Of a DNA stretch of 64,000 nucleotides, positions 20,811 to 33,794 are shown piece by piece. Numbering within the stretch: position 1 is the first letter of the stretch; every line of letters starts with the position of its first letter. The translations under genes and the position numbers were made by a program. The DNA lies in contig OY730172.1 of NCBI GenBank assembly GCA_963422465.1, positions 1,550,001-1,614,000 on the forward strand. The letters run 5' to 3'. The DNA is from Lichina pygmaea. Lineage: Eukaryota; Ascomycota; Lichinomycetes; Lichinales; Lichinaceae. The notes beneath the pieces are model-generated. The model was not told where the DNA came from. It saw nothing but the letters and a program-made list of their open reading frames with translations, and ran no database searches.

Positions 20811-21404
20811 TTCTTTCTTCCATGCCCCCCTCCATCCCGTGTCTCACCTAGCTAAGTGAGATACTTGTTATTCCCCACAGTTCCCATAGTGATTGAAGTA
20901 TCTGTCTAAATTTAAGTTGGCGGTACGTACTGTACGTATCTTCTTTTCTTCCATACCCCCCTCTATCCAGGTACTTTGTTTACCGCAGAAAAGCCATACA
21001 GATCAAAGTACCAGCGAAATTCAGAGTTGACCAAGTATGCGAGGCAACAGCAACAGCGATGATGACAGTGACGATGACAGCGACAACGACAACGACAACG
21101 ACAACGACAGCGACGACCACAGCGACAACCACAGTGACGACCACAGCGACGACCATAGCGATGGCCACAGCAACGACCACAGTGACGACAAAAGTGACAG
21201 TGATGATGACAGTGAGGGGACGGAGAGGAGGACAATTCTGATACTTCAGCTTGTATGGTCATTTGTGTGGTGTTGTAAGTATCTTATTAGTAAAGCTTAA
21301 AGCTTGAAGGATACATTGGTCTGTGTGAGTGTTAAAGTGGTAGACCAAGTACCTCGCTTAGCTCGGTGAGACACGGGATGGGGGGGGGCCATGGAAGAAA
21401 GAAA
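20811..21404. repeat. Foldback/MITE-like element with about 58-bp inverted ends
   Basis: The left end (20811-20868) and the reverse complement of the right end (21345-21404) agree over about 58 bp, including CATCCCGTGTCTCACC and GAGCTAAGCGAGGTACTTG-like parts (roughly 85% by eye). Between them is a (GAC/AAC)-rich stretch (21037-21200) and no transposase. It starts directly at the tail of the LINE fragment. Confidence 0.6.
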
Positions 21405-21407
21405 CAT

Positions 21408-21479
21408 GCATAGAGGGGGCATCGGAGTAATTGTCCGTATATTAGTACGGACAATTAATGTGATGCCCCCCCTCTACGC
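21408..21479. repeat. Long palindrome, arms about 32 bp
   Basis: Left arm 21408-21439 (GCATAGAGGGGGCATC... ATTGTCCGTA) and right arm 21446-21479 are near-perfect inverted copies around a 6-nt centre. Single arms recur at 8175-8205 and 21887-21919, which marks a repeat family. Confidence 0.75.
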
Positions 21480-21886
21480 AACTCTTACTTCAATGCCCCC
21501 CTCGGCTAAGGATAGGTACCACGGTACCTCGAAAGTGGCGAAGATCGGTAGGGAGCGTAAGTACTCCAGAACTATTGACAAGTCTGCCCCGACTGCCTGA
21601 CTTCACACAGCTGACGGAGTCTCCATAACCCCCCAAAATGCCATAAATGACATCAAAATCAAGGTCTGACGGGAGTAACGTAGAGCTAGGCACTAGATGC
21701 GACAAGAGAAAAAATGCGACTGAGAAATGTGTGCTTTGTGATAGCTCCAAGAGTTATGACACCTGTATCCCGGTCAACTTTGAAAAGTACTTAGGCTTGG
21801 GTGGCCCGGCTGGGTGCAGTGTATGTATCCATGTACGTACCCTTAGCTGAGGGGGGCATCGAAGTAAGAAAGGGGGCATGGTAGGT

Positions 21887-21919
21887 GCATAGAGGGGGGC
21901 ATCACATTAATTGGCCGTA
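21887..21919. repeat. Single arm of the palindromic repeat
   Basis: GCATAGAGGGGGGCATCACATTAATTGG-like sequence, most similar to the right arm of 21446-21479; it is preceded by a GGGGGGCATCGAAGTAAGAAAG motif also seen around 21480-21500 in inverted form. Confidence 0.6.
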
Positions 21920-22084
21920 TTAGTATCCCGTACATACCGCTTGAATCTCATCAGATACTTTGCATGTAGTGTGATGATAGGGCAAATTGAAGGTACACAC
22001 GGCTTGAACCTTCTTGGTGTGGCGCAAGTGGCGTGGGCGGGTGGCGCTCGGAGGGGTGTTCCAGGGCAAGGGGGGATTGATTGT

Positions 22085-22937
22085 TGATTGAATTCCTACA
22101 CTATTCTAGCACTAGTGTAACTAGGTTATGCTGGGTCATCTATCAAGCTAGGCTAGGAAAACTTGAACAAGTAATAAACCTCTCCCCACAGCACCTCACC
22201 AGTGCTTTCCTGCCGAGTCACTGTAGAACATGGGGGGTGGCTACCTAGTAGCCAGCTTCCAGCTGCTCCTGGGCCCAGGAGAACTGCAGAAGGACACCGT
22301 GGCGGAGGATCCACACTGTAAGGGCGGCAGTGGGCCGTGGTCGCGTAGTCATCACCTGGTAGTCAGTAGTGGAAGCTGCTGCATATAGACTGCAGCGAGC
22401 CCACCGAAGGCGAGGGCAGGTGACAACTACGTGTTTAGCTGTTTCCCATTGTGCTCCACAGCTGCAGGCCAGTGTCGGGAAGCCGGGGACCCACCGCTTG
22501 CAGAGGAAGGCTGCCAGCCTGATCTTAGCTGTGTGGACCTGTGTCAGGATGCTGCTCTGGGCCTTCGACAAGCCGGCGTGAAGCCGGAGAGATGCCAGGT
22601 ACGGCATCTTGTCGGGCTTCCAGTCGTCCCCTCCTCTGGGGTCCGGGTCCAGCAGTGGGACTCTTGGCGGGGAGCGTCCGTGTAGCTGGTTCTATCGTTC
22701 CCAGCACCATTGTTCTGCCAACTGTCCGGAGGCAGTGTTGTTGTTGGCGCTCCAGGGTGTCGCCGATCCAATGCCGGTGTGCTGGCCGGAGGAGGCCCTC
22801 TAGTAGGGCCCACACTGTCGCTCCGTAGGTAATGACCGGGCACACCACTATGTTGTAGATCAGTCTTGCCTTGTCAAATGTTGCGCCCCAGGTGGACCCT
22901 GTGATGGTGGTGAGGGCCTGGCTTCTGCCTTCTCTGC
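22085..22937 (-). mobile_element. LINE 3'-terminal fragment (minus strand)
   Basis: Encodes the end of a Tad-like ORF2: TWGATFDKARLIYN (about 22890), VCPVITYGATVW (about 22830), then in a neighbouring frame AKIRLAAFLCKRWVPGF and ACSCG (about 22450-22520) and WILRHGVLLQFSWAQEQL (about 22270-22320). The 3' UTR contains GACCCAGCATAACCTAG and GTGTAGGAATTCAATCAAC. At least one frameshift separates the RT end and the RNase H-like end, so it is dead. Confidence 0.8.
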
Positions 22938-24826
22938 AGTGCGCTTCACGGCAAGGGGGGGAAGAAGTTGCATAACTGGGGTAGACCTGAGGAGTTGTCC
23001 GGTACTACAATTTCAGTACGTACGTGCGTTCGGCAAATGCGCGAGGTCCCGAGTCAAAAATCTGCACGGATCCAAACCCCTCCGAGAAGTCCTGCACCGC
23101 TTGAGAGCAGAGTCAGTGTACTTGTAAGAATAGAATCAGAATCACAACTTAGGGACAGAACCAGACATCCTCTCGGCAGCAGTGTTACGTACGTACGGAC
23201 TTAAGTACCGTACATCCAGAGGGGCTCAGATATCTACTTTGTACGTACGGCCGTACGTACTCCGTACTCTGCTACCGGTTCGGCTTATTAATGCTGGCTG
23301 ATGATACTGTGGCAGCTTGTCCACAGAACGTTCACCTACATACGTACGACTGCAAAGTGATACCTATAGTAGGAACGGAAATATCAGGGATCCCTGTGGC
23401 TTTCTGCGCCGACCTGGGCAAGTGTACGGTACGGTATAGTAGATCGTGGCTTATTGTACAACTTTGGTGGCGAGTCCTGTACCGTACCGTAAGGAAGTGC
23501 AGCGATTAGTCTTGCAGAATGCAGATCTTGCCAGTCTCACTCAGGCCTTGCGTGGCATCGGCCTGTCGAGAGGGAGAGAAGTCTGCTCCATTGAGGGCTC
23601 GGGCAATATGGCCGCGGATGACTAAGCCACGTCGACTGACTAAGCTAGATCCTGGCTCTGCCTAGGGCCGCAACGTTGCTGTTGCCAGTAAGGAAGCCTT
23701 GTCAGCGTGACATCAACTGTGGGCAACTGCAGTAAGCTGTCTGTGGAGAGTCTTGTCACGGCTTCGGTAGGCTTCAATGTGTTCTAGGATATATCAGGTC
23801 TCAACAAGGATGAAGAATAAATACGTGATCAGCTCGGCAGGGAGGTTATGCACCTCACGGTACATACGTACGACGGCAAGCTCCTTGCTGCACACCTGAA
23901 TCATATGGATGTTGGGTGAAGTCTTGTAAGCTTGTCCCGCGGAGCCTACACTTCCTCCGCGGAGTTTGCATGTCCGCGGGGTTGAGAAGCCCTACTACAG
24001 TAGTGTGATTAGTAGGATGGCTGGCTAGCTGGCTAGATCAGCCCACTACTGCAGGTGCTGTGGTGGAATATCATGTTTTCAAGTAAGGATGGCAGCTTGA
24101 ACCGAGCAAGCTGTAGTACGGACAGTACGTAGGGAGTACGGAGTACATACGTATGTATGTACAGTACGCGTACACTTTACCTAAGCGAAGGTTGCGTACA
24201 CCAACCTTAGTCAGCAGGTGGAATGTTCTGAACGGAAGTACGTACTGTACGTAGGCAAGGGTAGTTACAGCGAACGTCTTTGCAGCCAACTTCACCGTCA
24301 TCTTGCTATCCTGATTTCAGATTGGATCAAGCTTAGGAATACAGACTGCGCAAACATCACTTTTGCCAGTAGCCTTGGAGTATCTTCCCACTCCGTACTC
24401 CGTACGGAGTACATTCGTACGTAAGTACGGAGTACGTGCGTACGAGTACCGTACCAACTTACTAGGAGGGCGCTGATTACATCATCAAGGGTCCTAGCCG
24501 AAGCTCGTACGTAGTCCACCCGTCCTAAAGTGGAATGTCTATGCGACCACGTGAAGCAGCAGGCCTATGCTATTGGAAGGCCGATCGAATCGATCCTCCT
24601 CCGATGGCCGGCCGCGCCGGCGAGACTGCACAAGGCCGGGATGACGCGTACTGTACGTACGTACGTACGTACGTACATACGTACTTCCGTACCTGCAGAC
24701 GGCATGCGGCGTCGGCCCTGCTCTATCACCAACCGTATCTCTGCAGCACGCCCTTAAATTTGCTCGCAGTTTTTCAAGCCCCCCTGGACGCGCCCTTCCT
24801 TCTGCCGCCGACGATTCGGCCTCTTC
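22938..24826. other. Intergenic, GTAC-rich, no gene seen
   Basis: Contains the second copy of the about 50-bp repeat shared with 7735-7790 (here 22957-23010), many TACGTA/GTACGG words, three CCGCGG-centred repeats at 23938-23977 and a (GTAC)n run at 24653-24683. No frame resembles a known protein. The last part is the promoter of the desaturase. Confidence 0.6.
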
Positions 24827-26635
24827 ATGGACTCGAATCTGTACATCCATAGAACGGCGTGCACGACGCCTTCGACGATGGGCCTCATGCGCGAGTTCTC
24901 ACCGGCCTCGGGACCGCGCTTCTCGACACCGTCTCTACGCGGCAAAGATGTCGTCCTTACTCGACCGGAGATCGAGTCGATGATCGCCGAAGGCAAGACC
25001 ATCGTCATCGTCAACAATCGAGTGCTGAGAGTCGACTCGTGGCTCAAGTTCCATCCCGGAGGAGACATGGCCATCCTGCACATGGTGGGCCGAGACGCCA
25101 CGGACGAAGTCACCGCGTACGTTGGCGGTTGACCGCGGAGACGATCATGTCCCAGCAAAGCCCCACTGATGATATGGCGGAACAGGCTCCACTCGCCCGA
25201 GGCTCTTCGGCGCATGCAGCACTATCAGATAGGAACAATAGAGGGGGCCTGGACGAACTTCGTTGCTCCAATCCACGGTGGCACCTTCGTGAAGCGCGGT
25301 GGGGGCGGCGTTCGGGACGAAAAGGCTGGCGGCCACGGCGTCGCGGCCGAGGTGTCGCCGCCGCCTCGAGGCTACGACGAGAAGCAACGGCCCTCGCCGG
25401 AAGCGGAGACGGAGGCCGAGACGGCAAGGGCAACGCCTTCGTCCGCCGCGACGTACCTCGAGGCCCAGACGCAGGATGACGTCGATCGGGACCTGGCACG
25501 GTTCCCCGCCCTCGATGCCGAAACCCAGGGTCGGATCGTCCAGGCGTACCGGGGCCTGGGCGAACGGATCAAGGCCGAGGGCCTGTACCGCTGCAACTAC
25601 TGGGCCTATGCCGTCGAGCTGACCCGCTATTGCATGCTCGCCGCCCTGAGCATCTTCTTCCTGCGTCGCGGTTGGTACGCGACGAGTGCCTTCTTCCTGG
25701 GCCTGTTCTGGCATCAGCTGGTCTTCTCGGCACACGACGCCGGTCACATGGCAATCACGCACGACTTCACCACCGACACCGTCATCGGCATCGTCATCGC
25801 CGACTTCGTCGGCGGCTTGAGCCTGGGATGGTGGAAGCGCAGCCACAACGTGCACCACATCGTCACCAACTCGCCCGAGCACGACCCCGACATCGAGCTG
25901 ATGCCCTTCTTCACCGTCTCGCATCGCTTCTTCGACTCGCTCCACTCGACCTACTACGACCGCATCATGCCGTACGACGCCTTCACCAAGCTCGCCGTCC
26001 GCTACCAGGCTTGGCTGTACTACCCCGTCCTCACCCTCGGCCGCTTCAACCTCTACCTGCTGAGCTGGGACTACCTCTTCCGCGGTCTGGGACCGCGCAA
26101 GGGCTCGGCCTGGTGGCACCGATGGTTCGAGATTGCCGGTCAGCTGTTCTTCTGGACCTGGTTCGGGTACGGGGTGCTGTACTCGGCCATCCCGACCATG
26201 TGGCATCGCTTCGTCTTCGTCATGATCAGCCACATGGTCACGGCGCCGCTGCACGTGCAGATCACGCTGAGCCACTACGCCATGAGCACCGCCGACCTGG
26301 GCGCGCACGAGTCCTTCCCGCAGAAGATGCTCCGGACCACCATGGACGTCGACTGCCCGCCCTGGATGGACTTCATCCACGGCGGCCTGCAGTTCCAGGC
26401 CGTCCACCACCTCTTCCCCCGACTCCCGCGACACAACCTGCGGCGCGCCCAGGGGCTCGTGCAGGACTTCTGCGACGACGTCGGCATCCCGTACGCCCTC
26501 TACGGCTTCGTCGACGGCAACAAGGAAGTCATCGGACGGCTCGGCGAGATCAGCCGCCAAGCGGCCATGCTGGCCCACTGTCAGAAGGTCGTCGCGGAGA
26601 AGAGCATCTCGTGCACGGCCGCGAAGTGCAGCTGA
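24827..26635 (+). CDS. Delta-8 sphingolipid desaturase, cytochrome b5 fusion
   Basis: Introduces the delta-8 double bond into the long-chain base of fungal glucosylceramides at the ER. Two exons, 24827-25116 and 25186-26635 (intron 69 nt, GTACGT...CAG), 579 codons. An N-terminal cytochrome b5 domain carries the haem motif HPGG (residues 76-79). The membrane desaturase domain has three His boxes: HDAGH (about 280-284), HNVHH (317-321) and QAVHH (501-505); Gln in place of the first His of box three is the mark of front-end desaturases with fused b5. Several hydrophobic segments flank the boxes. The intron falls inside the b5 domain. Complete and probably active. A delta-6 fatty acid desaturase would look similar, but the fungal context favours sphingolipid. 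Confidence 0.92.
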
Positions 26636-28458
26636 GCGGAGCAGATTCGACCTCGTTTCGTTCGTTCGTTCTTTCGCCCACCGTCACACGCACTGTATAA
26701 TATCCAACCTTGGCATCCGAGGCCGTTGCGACGAATTGGCATCTTTTCCTCTGCCCGTAGTCGAGTCCGTGGTGATACTCCGACAGGCCTGTGGATGTTT
26801 CTTCCTGCTTTTCTCTTGGAACAGTGCGATGACGTAGCGCAGAGCTTGCATGCAGAAATCGAAGAACCTTTTTCCGGTCTTGCGAACGAGTCTGTTTTGC
26901 GGGAGTGTCATGCGGTAGAGCAGCGATACGGAGGCTGCGTCGCTCGTTCGCCCGCTGCTCGACCGATGCTGCCATCGGGATCTCGTCACTTGCGAATGAC
27001 GTCGTCGTGGCCGCATCGGCGACGCCGAGGGCGGGCGAGGAAGCGGACGGAAGAGGGCCAGGCCATCCGAGCAATGCCGTGACGACCACCACCCGAGCAG
27101 CGCCGTCGGTAGGTAGCACAAGCTCTGCTCGGATCTACGTCACATTCTTCTGCTCACCTGTTCCTCTTGTCGCTTTTCCGCGCCCTTCAACGTCGTGACC
27201 CACTTCTGATCATAAGTCTCGAAGGGGCTGCGGAGTCATCCGCGTCATCCACCCACGAGAGCATACTGGCTTGAGACTGGTAATGCGGAGTCTGAGACCT
27301 ACCCTTGATAGGTCGACCCGCGTTCGGAGAATTTGCTCGGGGCCTCTTCAGCTCGTGTCGTCTCCCCCCAAGCTAATGCTTGTCTTTGGCGCGAGGGGAC
27401 CTTGATTCCGTCGTACGATCACTTTTGCATCGGACATTATCGACCACCGCATGTCTTGAACCCCGAGCTGCCTCTTCCGAACGAACGACCGATACGAGAC
27501 AGCACCACCTGAACGGCGGCGGGCAATGATCGAACTCGACCAGCTGCCCGGAAGAAGCGCCAACCACCGTGCTCGTACCCTCGTACCAGACGCTAAATCT
27601 TACTCCAGCTAAGCATATAATCCAATACGATACGTTGGGAACGACGGCTTACGCCACCATCCCTACGTACACGGAAATTTCCTTGAAGCGTGGGTGGCAA
27701 CGGTGTTCGGACTTTGAACAAGGGATGTAGGTGCACAGCATACTCCACCACTTCGTACCATGCTGCAGGTCAAGTATCGTGGGGGGGGGGCTTGACAACC
27801 ATTCCGGCCGGGCTCTTTCGACTCTGAAGGCGCTTTCTGCTCCTCGAGTTCGCCGTCGTCTCGTGCTGCCAGCCCACCATCTCGGGTGGAAAGATGGACC
27901 GCGATCGCGACAGTCAGACCAGCCTTGTGCCGGCCGCTGGATATGACGTTGATGCTGCCCTGGGCCGGCGGACTTTCGGAGCGGATCCATCCTCGTCACG
28001 ACGATGTCTGGGTTCCAAACGAGAAGAGGCCAAAGCGTCCGGGTCGAAACAAGACGGCCGGGAACGATTCTCAGCTCAGATGTCAGGTCGTCGGGGCCAT
28101 GACGCGTGGCGTGGGGCATCGCAATTTCCGTTTCCGACAGCAGCTGGCTCAAATGCCTCACTAGAAGCCAGGGGGAAGCCGGGGAAGCCCCCAGAGCCCC
28201 GTGGTGACAGCAGGCACACGAGCAACTCTAATCAAACTCAGAACCGGACCGATCCTGTACGGCTCGTACGTCCACACAGCCAGTCTCAGCCGCGAAAAGA
28301 GTCCACAACACGGGGATTCGCGCCGTGTGGGGATGAGCTTATTCTGAGCTGTCAAGATCGAGGTCGCCGATAATATATCATCAGCCCTGTACACATGTAC
28401 TTTGCGGAGTACGTGTGGCCCGAATCTCTCGGGATCCTGCTTCGGGGCTCGCGAGCCC
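26636..28458. other. Intergenic region without a supported gene
   Basis: Holds the 3' end of the desaturase transcript and the promoter of the secreted protein, with TATA-like AATATAT at about 28373. A 170-codon minus frame (27649-28161) exists but has no recognisable domain, and such frames are common by chance in this GC-rich DNA. Confidence 0.55.
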
Positions 28459-29272
28459 ATGTCGCGTTTCGCGATGAAGCTGCATCTTATTCTGTTGACG
28501 GCCACAGCGTCCCTGTCGTGGTGTCGACCGGTTGGACCCGGGGAGAATCCTCCCGAGGACGACCCTGGCACGCCCGGGAACGAAGGGAGGAGTGATCCGC
28601 GCTGGGTCGAAGAGAAGAAGATTTCGAAACTGAACCTCCAATTCGAGTCGGAGGCAGAAAGACTTCGAGCGCTCGAGAGGGCCCAACGCCTCCCAGGCAA
28701 AGCTTCCGAGGCGACAAACCCGCGGGTGCCGAAGAACTGGAACAGAAAGTTTCCCAAATCGGTCGACTTCGAATCATTGACGGAATTCAGAGGAAATCAG
28801 TGCAGACAATGCATGGACGTGTGTTCTCGCTGGCTCGTGCGTGTCCTCAGCCTTCCTCTCGGGAAGCGGCGGACGACGCTGACCACACGACGACGAGCAG
28901 GACGTAGAAGGCAGAGAAGGAAGCCAAGACGTGAACGAAGCGTGCGCGCAGACATGCACGAACACTTTAAAACGCACCATCACCGACATGACGACCAAGA
29001 TCCCGCCGGAGCTGCGAGCACAAGCGCAGGCGATGGTCTGCACCGCGGCAGACAACCCTAACCCGGTCATCGACCCCGCTCCGGACTCGGAGCCGCCTCC
29101 GAGCCCGTTCTCACAGTTTTCGCAGTTGTCTCTTGGGGCCATCGGCGGCCGCATCATCGACGGCATGAACAGAGCTCTCTGGGCCGGGCCCGGGCGCCGG
29201 ATGGCGTCACCGGGAGGTGCCCCTCGCCGGCCGGCGTTCATGTGGGGTCGTCTACCGGTACCCATACGATAG
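28459..29272 (+). CDS. Hypothetical secreted protein, 243 aa
   Basis: Not recognised. Two exons, 28459-28818 and 28901-29272 (intron GTGTGT...GAGCAG, 82 nt, with a CTGAC branch-like site), give 243 codons. The first 17-22 residues are a typical signal peptide (MKLHLILLTATASLSWC). The mature part is hydrophilic, with an acidic/Pro stretch, a helical ERLRALERAQ region, two cysteine pairs brought together by the splice (CRQC and CAQTC) and a Pro-rich tail. A TATA-like element lies about 85 bp upstream. The start could also be the ATG at 28474. It could be a secreted effector-like protein, but that is inference from the signal peptide, size and cysteines only. Confidence 0.5.
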
Positions 29273-31141
<1,869 letters not shown>

Positions 31142-32814
31142 TCACGGGGTCGCTTCACGAAGTCGCACCTTGACGCCGTTCCCGCTGCAGTCGGTGAGGG
31201 TCTGATTATGTCGCACGACCGGGTCTGTCTCGCGGTTCTCGATCGCGTCGAAGCGTTGCAGCAGACGCACCGTCACGTACGACGCTTCGGTGAGGGCAAA
31301 TTGCTCTGCATGTTTGGAGGATGTGGAAATGTTAGAAACGTGACCGCGTGAGATGGGACGCGAAGAGTACGAGAGAGGGCGCTTGAGAGAAACTGACGTC
31401 CAAGGCATATCCGCGGCCCCCCGTTGAACGGCAGATACTTCCACGTCTGCTTCATGCCGATCCACCGCTCGGGCTTGAACTCATCGGCGTCCGGCCCCCA
31501 GAGGTCCTTCCTGCGATGCATGACGAAGACCGAGTAGTTGACCGTCTGGCCCTTGCGCACGGAGATCGGGCTCGTGCCGTCGGGCCCGCCGCCGGTCGGC
31601 AGGGTCGCGTCGCGGACGGCCTCGCGCCCGTTGATCGGCACGACCGGGTACAGCCGCAGCGTCTCGTTGTTGCAGTACTGCAGGTACCGGCACGACTTGA
31701 GCCGCGCGAACGTAATCTCGCGCGGGCAGTCGTACGTGCCGAACGTGTCGACCACCGTCGACCGCAACTTCTCGAACACGTCCGGGTGTCGAGCCAGGAC
31801 GTAGAAGAGCCAGCCCAGGTGCGAGGCCGTCGTGTCGCGGCCGGCCAGGAGGATGTTCAGCAGCTGCGACCGTAGCTGGATCGGGTCCTGCGTCTCGGCC
31901 GCGAGGGCGTCGAGGAAGACGTAGCGCTCTCGTTCGCTCTTCTCGACGCCCCCCTCGTTGCTCTTGTCCGTGGGCTGCTTGTCTAGCGCGAGCCGCACCA
32001 CGTGGTCGACGAAGTCCTCCACGTTCCGGCACGCTTGGCGGAACTCCGCCGACGTCACGAGCCAGTAAAAGTGCTGGAAGCGGCCGCGGCGGGCGAGATA
32101 TCGCTGGGCGAAGTCAAAGGCCCGGGCCAAGACGGCCTCGTCTCGGTACGAGGGCTTGGAATCGGCTCGGACGTGCCCGGCCATCTCGGCCAACTGCGAG
32201 TTGACGCTCTTGCCGAACAAGAACTCCGTGGCCGAGTCCAGCGTGAGCCGGAAGAACAACACCTGGAGGTCCGCCTCGCTCGTCCAGCCATCGGGGCCGA
32301 CCGGCAGCGCGCGCATCAGGTTCAGCAGGTGCTCCTCCTCGAGATGCAGATCCGAGACTTGGTCGCGCACGAACTGCGGCCGGAGCATGGCCCGCGAATG
32401 CTCCCAGTCGCGCCCGTCCTGGGTGAAGATGCCCTGGCCGAGCAAGGGCGCAAAGACGCCGCGTCTCCTCTCGCCGAGGGCGAAGTCGTGGAACTGCGTC
32501 GCCAGGATGGCCTGGATGTTCTGCGGGTCGGCCGTCATGAAGAAGGTCGTCCCGCCGAGCAGGGCATCGCAATAGGTCCAGGCGTCGACCGCCTGGAACC
32601 GCTCCGACAAAGCTGCCGGGATCATCTTGTCGCGGTCCGCCTTGAACATGCTCCGCACGACGTCGATGCCGAAGGGCAGCTTGTGCCTCTGCCTCGGCGG
32701 CTCCCTACAGCCCAGCTTCCTCGCCTTGGCCGCAGCGCGGCGCTCGTCCGCGAACGACCAGATCCAGCGGCACAGGATCCATGTCCCAAAGGCCCCGGCG
32801 ACGAGAGCCAGCAT
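31142..32814 (-). CDS. Cytochrome P450, CYP52-like (fatty acid/alkane hydroxylase type)
   Basis: Membrane-anchored haem monooxygenase; the closest group I recognise is the CYP52/CYP539-type omega-hydroxylases. Two exons, 32814-31398 and 31305-31142; the 92-nt intron (GTCAGT...TGCAG) splits the residue after the haem motif. 526 codons, the normal length. N-terminal anchor MLALVAGAFGTWILCRW; I-helix LLAGRDTTASHLGW (O2 activation); K-helix ETLRLYP (ExxR); haem-binding FNGGPRICLGQQFALTE with the proximal Cys. A perfect-looking 20-bp hairpin (32861-32901) lies about 45 bp upstream of the ATG. No clustered biosynthetic partner is seen. The substrate is inferred from family only. Confidence 0.92.
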
Positions 32815-32860
32815 CGTTGGCCGTCGATGCGGTGCGGTGTCGGCAACAGCTCCGTCTTAT

Positions 32861-32901
32861 ACCCGTGCTATGGGGGGGTATTACCCCCCCATGGCACGGG
32901 T
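32861..32901. repeat. Inverted repeat (hairpin) in the P450 upstream region
   Basis: ACCCGTGCTATGGGGGGG faces its reverse complement CCCCCCCATGGCACGGGT around a TATTA centre; one mismatch in about 20 bp. It could be a promoter element or a small insertion footprint. Confidence 0.8.
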
Positions 32902-33794
32902 ACCGTCCAGTCGGGGAGTTTACTGATCACCTCGGGACCGGGCAATCGGGCTCCGTCGGGCCGACATCTCTGCGGCCCTCCGCTGATTACTAAGGAGGTT
33001 GTACGTGTACGTACCTGTTGCACACCCTCTGCTTTTGTTAGACGCACACCCCTGCTAGCCTCGTCGGACGCACGACCCCATTGGCGTTGTTAAAGACACC
33101 TCTCCCACGACAACATCCCCCCACCTTTCGCCTCCAGTAGGTCGGTACGTATACGGAACGTATCTTCCGGACAATTACTGCCGTTCCCCCGATCGCTACA
33201 GAGCTTTTACTCCATACGGAAGTACGGAAGTACAAGGTGACAAGGCCCACATGTCATAAGGCTTGACAGCAACCACACAGCCAGTCCCTTTCCATTGCAA
33301 TTCGATATTGATATCTGTTACATACGATAGTCGGGGCTATGGCAGTGTATTCAGACCTCAGTCTGGATGTTCCATTTCACTTTCTCTGAGGGATAAAGAC
33401 TCTGGTACGTATACGTACCGGTAGCTGTAATACGTACGGCGACGACAGTCGGGGGCTGATGCCGCAGAAGTCTAAGAGTACGTAGGTACTTATACTGTAG
33501 TATGGCTAGTGGGGGTGTGCGTCTAACAAACGTTGGGGTGTGCATGTAGTAAATGGGGGTGTGCGACCCGTATCGAGGACCAAGCCGGGAAATAGCGTCG
33601 CGCTGACGCGACATATCAGTTTCCGGGGCCTACCGATTAGGCTGGCCGTTCGCTGAAACTAGCGTCCTCCCCCCTGGAGCTTTGTTCCAAGCATGAGCAA
33701 AGGTCAGGCTGTGGGGCGGAGGCTTTCTCAGAAAATAGAGTGAACGTGACGTGAACATTTAGTAAGACACGCTGCCAAGATCGTAAGACTGCGT
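32902..33794. other. Intergenic with a second inverted-repeat unit
   Basis: No gene supported. A 27-bp inverted repeat (33034-33060 versus 33504-33530, 25 of 27 matching, containing GTTAGACGCACACCCC) brackets about 500 bp with repeated GGGGTGTGCG-type words near both ends, as in a MITE. A CCGGACAATTACT word at about 33168 recalls the palindromic repeat family of 21408-21479. Confidence 0.6.
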
